Assembly: GCA_030602245.1 (NCBI GenBank)
Contig: JAUWAC010000009.1
Span: 27,906 to 91,905 of the forward strand
Direction of reading: 5' to 3'
Length of the DNA stretch: 64,000 bases
Source: Marinobacterium sp.
GTDB taxonomy: Bacteria > Pseudomonadota > Gammaproteobacteria > Pseudomonadales > Balneatricaceae
Shown here: positions 24,937-33,131 of the stretch, one piece after another
How the letters are laid out: each line of letters opens with the position of its first letter
Numbering within the stretch: the stretch's first letter is position 1
Made by a program: the position numbers and the translations under genes
Notes under the pieces: model-generated
The model's input: only the letters and a program-made list of their open reading frames with translations
What the model was told of the DNA's origin: nothing
Databases searched by the model: none

Positions 24937-26970
24937 TCATTCGATGCCGGAATGGCGCAGCAGGGCATCGACCTTCGGCTCACGGCCGCGGAAACGGACG
25001 AACAGCTCCATCGGGTCGCGCGAGCCGCCCTGCTCGAGGATCGCTTCACGAAAGGCACGGCCGGTCTCCGGGTTGAAGATGCCATCCTCCTCAAAGCGGG
25101 AGAACGCATCGGCGGAGAGCACTTCGGCCCACTTGTAGCTGTAATAGCCCGCCGCATAGCCACCGGCGAAGATATGGGTAAAGCCGTGCTGGAAGCGGTT
25201 TTCGCGCGGCGGCTGCAGCACCGCAACCTCGGCCCGTACACCATCGAGCACCGCCTGCACGTCGGTCTTACCGGGCACGTACTCGTGATGCAGGCGGAAG
25301 TCGAACAGCGCGAATTCGAGCTGACGCAGCATCATCATGCCGGACTGGAAATGCTTGGCCGCCAGCATCTTGTCGAGCATCTCCTGCGGCAGCGGCTCGC
25401 CGGTTTCGTAATGGCCGGAGATCAGCCCCAGTGCCTCGGGCTCCCAGCACCAGTTTTCGAGGAACTGGCTCGGCAGCTCGACCGCATCCCAGGCCACACC
25501 GTTGATGCCGCTGACATCCGCACACTCCATACGCGTCAGCATGTGATGCAGACCATGTCCAAACTCGTGGAACAGTGTCGTCACCTCGTTATGGGTCAGC
25601 AGTGCCGGCTGCCCGCCGGTCGGCGGCGTGAAGTTGCAGACCAGAAAGGCCACCGGCAGCTGCAGCGAGCCATCGGCACGGCGACGCCGGATCTGGCAGT
25701 CCGCCATCCAGGCACCGCCGCGCTTTTTCGCCCGTGCAAACGGATCCAGATAGCAGTAGGCGATCGCGTCGCCGTCACGGCTGAGCCGGTACAGCCGTGC
25801 ATCCGGGTGCCAGCTGTCAAATTCATCGATCGGCTCGAACTGCACGTCGAACAGGCGCCCCGCAACTGCGAACAGGCCGTCCAGCACCTTCGGCAGCGGG
25901 AAGTAGGGGCGCAGCGCTTCCTGAGAAATATCGAAGCGGGCCTCTTTCAGTTTTTCGCCGTAGTAGGTCACATCCCAGGCACAGAGTTCGTCGAGCCCGT
26001 CGGTGTCGAGCGCAAACTGCTTCAGCTCGCCCAGTTCGCGCTCGGCCATGGCGCGGCTCTTGGCCGCCAGATCCTCGATAAAACCGATCACCTGATCCGG
26101 CGACTGCGCCATTTTCGTCGCCAGCGAGTAATCGGCGTAGCTGTCGAATCCGAGCAGCTGTGCCAGCTCAACCCGCAGGTCGAGTATTTCGGTCATGATC
26201 GCGGAGTTGTCCCACTGCCCGGCAGTCGGCCCCTGATCCGATGCCCGGGTGCTGAAGGCACGGTAGAGTTCTTCGCGCAGGGCCCGGTTTTTGGCATGGG
26301 TCATCACCGCGAAATAGGCGGGAAAATCCAGTGTAATCACCCAGCCCTCAAGCTCGCGTTCCTGTGCCGCTTCCCTCGCCGCTGCAATGGCGTGGGCCGG
26401 CAGGCCCTCCAGCTCCGCTTCGTCGGTAACATGGCGGTACCAGCCGTGGGTCGCATCAAGCACATTTTCAGAGAACCTGGTGGTCAGCTCGGACAGCCGC
26501 TGCTGCAACTCGGCAAAGCGCTTCTGCTGCGCGGGCGGCAGCGCAATCCCGGACAGGCGGAAGTCGCGCAGGGCATGGTCGATCACGGTTTTCTGCGCCT
26601 GATCGAGATCGGCGTAGGCCGCGCTCTCCGCCAGCCCCTTGTAGGCCTCATACAGCGCCTGATTCTGACCCAGCTCGGTCCAGTACTGGGACAGTTTCGG
26701 CAGGCAGCGATTGTAGGCGTCGCGCAGTTCGTCGGAGTTCATCACCGAGTTCAGGTGCGAGATCGGCGACCACGCCTGACTCAGCTCGTCGTTGATCTGC
26801 TCCAGCACTGCCACCAGCGAGTCCCAGTCCCGCGCGTCGCCGCTGCCGGTCAGCTCGGCGATACGCGCGCGGTTACGCGCCAGCAGTTCGTCGATCGCGG
26901 GCTCCACGTGTTCGGGGCGGATACGGCTGAACGGGGGCAACAGATGCTGTTCCAGCAGCGGATTGGACAT
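24937..26970 (-). CDS. prlC: Oligopeptidase A (M3 zinc metallopeptidase)
   Basis: A 677-residue cytosolic M3-family peptidase that degrades signal peptides and other short peptides. The zinc site is HEFGH in TLFHEFGHGLHHMLTRM, with the downstream Glu in the WDAVELPSQFLENW segment. The opening SNPLLEQHLLPPFSRIRPEH is typical of PrlC. GGAGGT precedes the ATG at 26970. Length is normal. A 111-bp gap separates it from the divergent carbonic anhydrase homologue. Confidence 0.96.
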   Translation of the reverse strand: MSNPLLEQHLLPPFSRIRPEHVEPAIDELLARNRARIAELTGSGDARDWDSLVAVLEQINDELSQAWSPISHLNSVMNSDELRDAYNRCLPKLSQYWTELGQNQALYEAYKGLAESAAYADLDQAQKTVIDHALRDFRLSGIALPPAQQKRFAELQQRLSELTTRFSENVLDATHGWYRHVTDEAELEGLPAHAIAAAREAAQERELEGWVITLDFPAYFAVMTHAKNRALREELYRAFSTRASDQGPTAGQWDNSAIMTEILDLRVELAQLLGFDSYADYSLATKMAQSPDQVIGFIEDLAAKSRAMAERELGELKQFALDTDGLDELCAWDVTYYGEKLKEARFDISQEALRPYFPLPKVLDGLFAVAGRLFDVQFEPIDEFDSWHPDARLYRLSRDGDAIAYCYLDPFARAKKRGGAWMADCQIRRRRADGSLQLPVAFLVCNFTPPTGGQPALLTHNEVTTLFHEFGHGLHHMLTRMECADVSGINGVAWDAVELPSQFLENWCWEPEALGLISGHYETGEPLPQEMLDKMLAAKHFQSGMMMLRQLEFALFDFRLHHEYVPGKTDVQAVLDGVRAEVAVLQPPRENRFQHGFTHIFAGGYAAGYYSYKWAEVLSADAFSRFEEDGIFNPETGRAFREAILEQGGSRDPMELFVRFRGREPKVDALLRHSGIE

Positions 26971-27081
26971 GAAACGGAACCTCCGGATAGAAGCGGGACT
27001 TTGTCGCCGGCTAGCAGGTCAGGGCCGGCGCTGTTGCTATACAATGGAGGGCATTTCCGGCCTTTTCAACAGGAGTACAGC

Positions 27082-27630
27082 ATGAAGATTCGCAGCTACC
27101 AGGGGATGACACCGACGCTGGGCGAGCGCGTATTCGTCGATCCGAGCGCGGTGATCATCGGCGATGTGGAGATCGGCCATGACTGCTCGATCTGGCCACT
27201 GGTGGTCATCCGCGGCGACATGCACCGGATTCGCATCGGCCACTCCACCAGTATTCAGGACGGCTCAGTGCTGCATATCACCCACGCCGGTCCCTACAAC
27301 CCGGACGGTTTCCCGCTCCAGATCGGCGACCACGTGACCGTCGGGCATCAGGCGATGCTGCACGGCTGCACCATCGGCAGCCGCGTGCTGGTCGGCATGG
27401 GTGCCACCATCATGGACGGCGCGGTGGTCGAGGACGAGGTTATCATCGGCGCCGGCTCGCTGGTCCCGCCGGGCAAGCACCTCAAGAGCGGCTACCTCTA
27501 TGTCGGACGTCCCGCCAAGGCGCAGCGCGAGCTGACCGACAAGGAACGCGAGTTCTTCACCTATACCGCCAATAACTACGTCAGGCTCAAGGACAAGCAT
27601 CTGCAGGAGGAGTGGGCGAGCCTCGACTGA
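27082..27630 (+). CDS. Gamma-class carbonic anhydrase family protein (YrdA type)
   Basis: A 182-residue left-handed beta-helix protein with hexapeptide repeats (SAVIIGDVEIGHDCSIWP, VLVGMGATIMDGAVVEDE). The three metal-binding His are in GSVLHITHAGP, VTVGHQAMLHGC (two). Family members bind zinc; carbonic anhydrase activity varies and YrdA/PaaY-type members may act as thioesterases. AGGAG lies before the ATG at 27082; the long frame upstream is antisense to prlC and is not coding. The final 50 bp of the gene lie in copy 1 of a 120-bp tandem duplication. Confidence 0.92.
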   Translation: MKIRSYQGMTPTLGERVFVDPSAVIIGDVEIGHDCSIWPLVVIRGDMHRIRIGHSTSIQDGSVLHITHAGPYNPDGFPLQIGDHVTVGHQAMLHGCTIGSRVLVGMGATIMDGAVVEDEVIIGAGSLVPPGKHLKSGYLYVGRPAKAQRELTDKEREFFTYTANNYVRLKDKHLQEEWASLD

Positions 27631-27810
27631 GACCGCCAACCGTCCCGCGGCCGGCGTCAACTGCGGACGCGGGCCGCCCGCCCGCCCCCCAAAACCTAGG
27701 TCAGGCTCTTGGACACGTTTCTGCTGGAGGCGTGGGCGAGCCTCGACTTTTCCCGCCAACCGTCCCGCGGCCGGCGACACCTGCGGACGCGGGCCGCCCG
27801 CCTGCCCCCA
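27577..27810. repeat. 120-bp tandem duplication at the 3' end of the carbonic anhydrase gene
   Basis: Sequence from about 27577 to 27690 recurs at about 27697 to 27810 with a period of exactly 120 bp and only substitutions (8 differences in the 60 bases compared at 27601-27660). Copy 1 contains the last ~17 codons and stop of the carbonic anhydrase gene; in copy 2 the stop has changed to TTT. The rest is very GC-rich with short palindromes (CCGCGG, CCGGCG). The remainder of the 408-bp gap to the imelysin gene holds a Fur-like box and no gene. Confidence 0.85.
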
Positions 27811-27976
27811 TTCACCCCCGCCATCCCTCCGATAGCCCCTGTCGCGCAGTCCGCGGCTCACAGCTGACGACCGGCAGACCCGAGTCCGTCGTCCGCCGCG
27901 TCCGCCCGAAACCGCTGTACGGCCCCGCGATGACCCGACACCCGCACAGCGGCAAAGGTTTTTCCTTTTTGCTATT

Positions 27977-27995
27977 GATATTGATAACGGTTTTC
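27977..27995. promoter_or_regulatory. Fur box upstream of the iron operon
   Basis: GATATTGATAACGGTTTTC matches 14 of 19 positions of the Fur consensus (GATAATGATAATCATTATC). It lies 44 bp before the imelysin start in a locally AT-rich island of an otherwise GC-rich gap, where the promoter should be. It implies repression by Fe-Fur. Confidence 0.78.
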
Positions 27996-28038
27996 ATTTA
28001 GATTGTGATGATCGAATCGTTACCCGAAGGAGTGAACC

Positions 28039-29331
28039 ATGCGTTTTCGTCGCACGCTGGGTGCCGGCCTGATCGGCGCCGCCCTGTTGTCCCCGCTGGC
28101 GCTGAGCAGTGCCGTGCACGCGGCCACCCCGAGCGCCGATGCGGTGGTCGAGCATTACGCCGACATGGCGCTGGCGAAGTACGAAGACTCCCTGAGCAGC
28201 GCCCGCGACCTGCTCGCCGCGGTCGATGCGCTGATCGCCACGCCGTCCGCAGAAACGCTCAGCGCCGCACGCACGGCCTGGATCAGGGCCCGCGTTCCCT
28301 ATCAGCAGTCCGAGGCGTACCGCTTCGGTAACCCGGTGGTCGATGACTGGGAAGGGCGCGTCAACGCCTGGCCGTTGGACGAGGGTCTGATCGATTACGT
28401 CGATACCGAACGCTATGGTACCGAGTCATACGAAAACCCGTTCTACACCGCCAACGTGATTGCCAATCCGACGCTGGAGATCAGCGGCCAAACCATCGAT
28501 GCCCGTGACATCACGCCGGAACTGATCCGCCAGCTGCATGAGATCGACGGTGTCGAGGCCAACGTCGCCAGCGGCTATCACGCTATCGAGTTTCTGCTCT
28601 GGGGCCAGGACCTGCACGGTACCAACCCGGGCGCGGGCGAACGTCCCTGGACCGATTTCGACAGCGAAAACTGCAGCAACGGTCACTGCGAACGCCGCGC
28701 GCAGTACCTCAGAAGCGCGACCGAGCTGCTGATCAGCGACCTCGAGGAGATCGTAGCGGCATGGCGCGACGGCGGTGACGCCCGTGCATTCCTCGAACAG
28801 AAGAGCGGTACCGAAGGGCTCGCCGTCATCACCACCGGCATGGGCAGTCTGGCCTACGGCGAACTCGGCGGCGAGCGCACCAAGCTCGGCCTGATGCTGC
28901 ACGACCCGGAAGAGGAGCACGATTGCTTCTCCGACAACACCCACTGGTCGCACTACTACGACGCGAAGGGGATTCAGAACGTCTATCTGGGCCAGTACAC
29001 CCGCCTTGACGGCACGCGCATAGAGGGGCCGTCGCTGTCCGATCTGGTCGCGGCAACCGATCCGGCACTGGATCAGAAGATGCGTGACCATCTGGCCGCC
29101 ACGCAGCAGCGCGCGCAGGCGATGGTCGACTCCGCTGAGGCCGGCGCGCCGTTTGATGTCATGATCGCCCCCGGCAACGTCGAAGGCGGCCAGCTGGTAC
29201 AGCGTTTCGTTGATGCGCTGGTTGCCCAGACCGGCGTGACCGAAGAGGTGATCGCGGCACTGGAACTCGGCGACGTACACGTCGAAGGCTCCGACAGCCT
29301 CGATAACCCGGCAGCCGTCACCGCTCAGTAA
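28039..29331 (+). CDS. Imelysin-family periplasmic iron-uptake protein (first copy)
   Basis: A 430-residue exported protein (leader LGAGLIGAALLSPLALSSAVHA) of the imelysin/ICMP family, related to IrpA and EfeO. The hallmark GxHxxE is intact in ASGYHAIEFLLWGQD, and the second-domain features YQQSEAYRFGNPVVDDWEG and WSHYYDAKGIQNVYLG are typical. It probably binds iron in the periplasm. GAAGGAG precedes the ATG. It is first in a four-gene iron operon with a Fur box upstream. Confidence 0.93.
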   Translation: MRFRRTLGAGLIGAALLSPLALSSAVHAATPSADAVVEHYADMALAKYEDSLSSARDLLAAVDALIATPSAETLSAARTAWIRARVPYQQSEAYRFGNPVVDDWEGRVNAWPLDEGLIDYVDTERYGTESYENPFYTANVIANPTLEISGQTIDARDITPELIRQLHEIDGVEANVASGYHAIEFLLWGQDLHGTNPGAGERPWTDFDSENCSNGHCERRAQYLRSATELLISDLEEIVAAWRDGGDARAFLEQKSGTEGLAVITTGMGSLAYGELGGERTKLGLMLHDPEEEHDCFSDNTHWSHYYDAKGIQNVYLGQYTRLDGTRIEGPSLSDLVAATDPALDQKMRDHLAATQQRAQAMVDSAEAGAPFDVMIAPGNVEGGQLVQRFVDALVAQTGVTEEVIAALELGDVHVEGSDSLDNPAAVTAQ

Positions 29332-29342
29332 AGGACGAGGCG

Positions 29343-30764
29343 TTGAGGCCGCGCGTGCGTTACCTGCTGTCGCTCTGCCTGCTGCCGTTGCTGCAGGCAC
29401 CGGCGCAGGCAGCAGATCCCTCGGCTCTGGCCGGGGGCGAGACAACCTTTACCGGCCGCATGGACCGGCAGGCGTTCTCGCACCCGGCGGCCAATCTCGA
29501 TCTGCACGCGCGGATGGATTTTCTGCTCGGCAAGGCGATCTTCGAGAAGATCTGGGTGCCGGCCCCGGCCTCGACCACCGCCAGCGATGGCCTTGGCCCA
29601 CTGCACAACGCGCGTTCGTGCAGCCAGTGCCATGTCAACGCCGGACGCGGCCATCCGAATGTGGATAACCCCGGCAACAGCGCATCACTGCTGCGCCTGA
29701 GCGTCGCGCCCAATACCGATGCCGAACGCGCACTGGCGCAGCGTAACGGCGTTGTCGGCGACCCCACCTACGGCACCCAGCTGCAGACCTTCGCCACCGC
29801 CGGTCTGCAACCGGAAGGGCGGCTGGCGATCGACTACGAATACCATCAGGTCAGGTTGGCTGACGGTACCCGTGTCGAACTCAGAAAGCCCATCACACGG
29901 ATTACCGAGGCCCGTTACGGTGATTTCCATCCCGCCCTGCGCAGCTCGCTGCGCATCGCACCGGCGATGATCGGTCTGGGCCTGCTCGAGCGTATCCCGG
30001 AGCACCGACTCGAGGCCTTATCCGACCCCGACGACGCCGATGGTGACGGCATCTCCGGGCGGATCAACCGGGTCTACGATCGCGCCAGCGCCAGCTACCG
30101 CTACGGTCGCTTCGGCTGGAAAGCCGGTCACGCCTCGCTGGCGCAGCAAAACGCCGACGCCCTGAATAACGACCTCGGCATCGGCAACCCGCTCTATCCC
30201 TCCGCGTATGGCAACTGCACCGCACGCCAGAGCGACTGCCTGCGCCAGCTCAACGGCAACACAGCGCAGCAGGATGGACTCGAGGCCTCGGCGGAGATGA
30301 TGCGGGTGCTCGAGTTCTATACCGCCCATCTTGCCGTCCCGGCAGCGCGCACCGAACAAAGCCCGCAGGCCCGACACGGACGCCAGCTGTTCCATCAGGC
30401 CGGTTGCGCCGCCTGTCACGTCCCGGCCCATGTCACGGCCGCAGACCCGGACAACCCGGCGCTCGGCGAACAGCGGATTGAGCCCTACACGGACCTGCTA
30501 CTGCACGATATGGGGGAGGGCCTGGCCGATAACCACCGCGAATTCGATGCGCAGGGACAGGAGTGGCGTACGGCGCCGCTGTGGGGGATCGGGCTCAGCG
30601 CCGCCATCAACGGCAACCATTACTATCTGCACGATGGCCGGGCACGCACCCTGCTCGAAGCCATCCTCTGGCACGGGGGCGAAGCCGAACCGGCGCGCAA
30701 CCGGGTTATCAACATGAGTGAATACGACCGGACAGCGTTGCTCCGGTTTCTGGAGTCATTATGA
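29343..30764 (+). CDS. Di-haem oxidoreductase / 'thiol oxidoreductase' (DUF1111)
   Basis: A 473-residue exported c-type cytochrome with two haem-attachment motifs, CSQCH at residue 93 and CAACH at residue 355. A leader (YLLSLCLLPLLQAPAQA) directs export. The layout matches DUF1111 proteins, related to MauG/CcP di-haem enzymes, that occur with imelysins and may oxidise or reduce iron during uptake. The start is a TTG at 29343 with AAGGAC upstream; no ATG fits. It lies 11 bp after the first imelysin gene. Confidence 0.9.
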   Translation: MRPRVRYLLSLCLLPLLQAPAQAADPSALAGGETTFTGRMDRQAFSHPAANLDLHARMDFLLGKAIFEKIWVPAPASTTASDGLGPLHNARSCSQCHVNAGRGHPNVDNPGNSASLLRLSVAPNTDAERALAQRNGVVGDPTYGTQLQTFATAGLQPEGRLAIDYEYHQVRLADGTRVELRKPITRITEARYGDFHPALRSSLRIAPAMIGLGLLERIPEHRLEALSDPDDADGDGISGRINRVYDRASASYRYGRFGWKAGHASLAQQNADALNNDLGIGNPLYPSAYGNCTARQSDCLRQLNGNTAQQDGLEASAEMMRVLEFYTAHLAVPAARTEQSPQARHGRQLFHQAGCAACHVPAHVTAADPDNPALGEQRIEPYTDLLLHDMGEGLADNHREFDAQGQEWRTAPLWGIGLSAAINGNHYYLHDGRARTLLEAILWHGGEAEPARNRVINMSEYDRTALLRFLESL

Positions 30765-31864
30765 AGGTACGATCCAACAGCAGTCTTATTCCGGTGCTTG
30801 CCGGCGCGGGCGCCCTGTTCGTTCTCGCCGGGTTACTGCATGCCGGCACGGCCAGTGCCGCGCCGGTTACGTGGGAAAACTACAACCGCGAAACGATCCG
30901 GCACGACATTCTGCCGGCGTATCAGCAGCTGGCTGATGAGGCTCAGACACTGGCAGACGCGGCTGATGCCCTCTGCCAGTCTCCCGATGCGGCGGCGCTT
31001 GCGCGCACCCGGCAGGCGTTCAACGACACGCTCGCGGCCTGGCAGGGCATCTCGGCAGTGCAGTTCGGGCCGATCCAGTTCCTGATGCGCAACTACGCGA
31101 TCCAGTACTGGCCCGACCGTAAAAGCATCGGCCGGCGCCAGCTGCAGGCGGTGCTCGACATGCCGGCGGATACCCGGTTTGACGACCGCTTTTTCCACCA
31201 CGCCAGCGTCTCCATCAAGGGACTGCCGGCGCTGGAGCAGCTGCTGTACCGGGATGACGCGCTGACCCGACTGCAGGGGCCGGGGCTCGATTGCCGCCTG
31301 ACAGAGGCGATCGCCGGCAACGTCGCCGGGATGACACGCGGCGTCTACACCGACTGGCAGCAGGGCTACGAGCAGATGCTGTCAGCCACCCCCGATGATG
31401 ACGACGAGATGAGCGCCGTACCGGAACTCAGCGTCGATCTGATGAAGTCGCTGGTGGAGCCGATCGAGCTGATTCGCGATACCAAACTGCTCGCAGTGAT
31501 GGGCCGAGGCCCAGACGCCACGTACCCGCACCGCGCGGAAAGCTGGATGAGTGAGCGTTCACTTTCGAATATACGCATCAATATCGAAGCCGCGCAACGG
31601 CTTTACCACGGAGAGACCGCGGGGCTCGACAGGTTACTGCGTCAGGCCGGCGAAGATGAACTGGCGGCACGCATCAGCGCGCAGTTTGAACGCATCGAAC
31701 AGCAGCTCGCGCCTCTGGGCGACTCTCTGCTCCGTGCGCTGGAGCAGGACTACGACGCCCTCGGTGCCGTTGCCACCGAGCTGAAAACGCTCAACAGTCT
31801 GCTCAACGAAGCGATGTTGGCACTGAACGTACAACTGGGGTTCAACAGCCGTGATGGAGATTAA
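30761..31864 (+). CDS. Imelysin-family protein (second copy, divergent)
   Basis: A 367-residue exported protein with a leader (LAGAGALFVLAGLLHAGTASA) and the all-helical imelysin fold, more distant than the first copy. At the place of GxHxxE it has KGLPALEQLLY, so the His is replaced while Gly and Glu stay, a variation seen in the family's second subgroup. AFNDTLAAWQGISAVQFGPI is the conserved domain start. Its ATG overlaps the stop of the di-haem gene by four bases. It probably cooperates with the first imelysin in periplasmic iron binding. Confidence 0.88.
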   Translation: MKVRSNSSLIPVLAGAGALFVLAGLLHAGTASAAPVTWENYNRETIRHDILPAYQQLADEAQTLADAADALCQSPDAAALARTRQAFNDTLAAWQGISAVQFGPIQFLMRNYAIQYWPDRKSIGRRQLQAVLDMPADTRFDDRFFHHASVSIKGLPALEQLLYRDDALTRLQGPGLDCRLTEAIAGNVAGMTRGVYTDWQQGYEQMLSATPDDDDEMSAVPELSVDLMKSLVEPIELIRDTKLLAVMGRGPDATYPHRAESWMSERSLSNIRINIEAAQRLYHGETAGLDRLLRQAGEDELAARISAQFERIEQQLAPLGDSLLRALEQDYDALGAVATELKTLNSLLNEAMLALNVQLGFNSRDGD

Positions 31865-32984
31865 TCGCCGCCGCCTGCTGCAACTGCTCGCCGGCAGCGC
31901 GGCCCTGAGTGCGCTGCCCGGCACAGCCTTCGCGGCGGTGCCAGACACAGCCGCCAACATTCTGATCGCCAGTGCGGCAGACGACCGCGACGGCAACCAC
32001 TGGCTGATCGTCATGACCGATATGGGCGAGCAACGCCTGCGCCATCCTCTGCCGGCGCGCGCGCACCATGTTGCCGCGCACCCGCAGCGCCCGCTGATCG
32101 CCGTCGTCGCCCGCCGACCGGGCTATTACATCGATCTGGTCGATTACCGCAGCGGCCGGCTGCTGCGCCGTATCGAGCCACAGCCCGGACGCCACTTCTA
32201 CGGTCATGCGATCTTTTCCCCCGACGGCGACGGTCTGCTGGCCACCGAAATGGATATCGCCAGCGGGCAGGGGCGCGTCACACGTTATGACATCGACGGC
32301 GGCGCGACACCGACCCGGGACTTCGCCAGCCACGGTATCGGCCCGCACGAGCTGCTGCTGGCGTCGGATGGTCAGCGTCTGATCGTCGCCAACGGCGGTA
32401 TCCTCACCGACGGTCGCGACAAGCTCAATATCGAGACCATGCAGCCGTCGCTGGCCTACCTGGCGCTCGACAGCGGTCAGCTGCTCGAACAGCGCTTCCT
32501 GCCGCCACAGCACCACCAGCTCAGCATTCGCCATATGGATGTCAATGCGCGGGGCGAGGTGATTATTGCACTGCAGTATCAGGGGCCCATGGAGGATGAC
32601 AAACCGCTGGTGGCCGTTCACCGACGCGGTGACGCGATCAAGTTGCTGCAGGCGCCGGCGCCGATCAACCGCCAGATGGCGCAGTACTGCGGCAGTGCCC
32701 GCTTCGATCAGAGTGGACGCATCGCGGCCGTCAGCGCACCGCGCGGCAATCTGGTGACGTTCTGGGATCTGCAACAGGATCGCTTTCTGACCAGCCTGAG
32801 TGCCAGCGACGGCTGTGGCCTGGCCGCCACTCAGGAACCCGGCTGCTTCATTGTCAGTACCGGCCGCGGCCGCTGCTACGCGCTCTATCCGGCGGAGGAT
32901 TATCGTGAACCGCTGCTGCTGCCGCCACCACTCAGTGAGCTGGCGTGGGATAACCACATGGCGCTGTTCACGGCCGTGAGCTGA
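31854..32984 (+). CDS. DUF1513 protein, predicted exported beta-propeller
   Basis: A 376-residue protein with an Arg-rich leader (NRRRLLQLLAGSAALSALPG) that resembles a Tat signal, followed by repeated beta-strand blades typical of a seven-bladed propeller (HPQRPLIAVVARRPGYYIDL, GHAIFSPDGDGLLATEMD, HHQLSIRHMDVNARGEV). DUF1513 proteins are regular partners of imelysin and di-haem proteins. Function unknown, probably part of periplasmic iron acquisition. It overlaps the preceding gene; GTG at 31851 is an alternative start. Confidence 0.88.
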   Translation: MEINRRRLLQLLAGSAALSALPGTAFAAVPDTAANILIASAADDRDGNHWLIVMTDMGEQRLRHPLPARAHHVAAHPQRPLIAVVARRPGYYIDLVDYRSGRLLRRIEPQPGRHFYGHAIFSPDGDGLLATEMDIASGQGRVTRYDIDGGATPTRDFASHGIGPHELLLASDGQRLIVANGGILTDGRDKLNIETMQPSLAYLALDSGQLLEQRFLPPQHHQLSIRHMDVNARGEVIIALQYQGPMEDDKPLVAVHRRGDAIKLLQAPAPINRQMAQYCGSARFDQSGRIAAVSAPRGNLVTFWDLQQDRFLTSLSASDGCGLAATQEPGCFIVSTGRGRCYALYPAEDYREPLLLPPPLSELAWDNHMALFTAVS

Positions 32985-33131
32985 GTCCACGTACCGCTGA
33001 CAGCGGGGCGTCGGCGGTGATAACTGACGACTACGGCGCCTGGCAATCCGGCGCTGCTCACGCACAGGCCGCCGCAAACGGGCTTTCCGGGTTCTGCGGT
33101 CAGGGCGTTCCGGGCCGACGGCGGCGAGGGC

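Noticed and set aside
24952..27081. Long plus-strand frame (about 710 codons) ahead of the carbonic anhydrase gene
   Set aside because: It is exactly antisense to prlC, has His/Gln/Arg-rich composition typical of GC-rich shadow frames, and the real start at 27082 has its own Shine-Dalgarno.
27265..27861. Minus-strand 198-codon frame with an internal ~40-residue repeat
   Set aside because: The repeat simply reflects the 120-bp DNA duplication, the frame is antisense to the carbonic anhydrase gene, and there is no start context.
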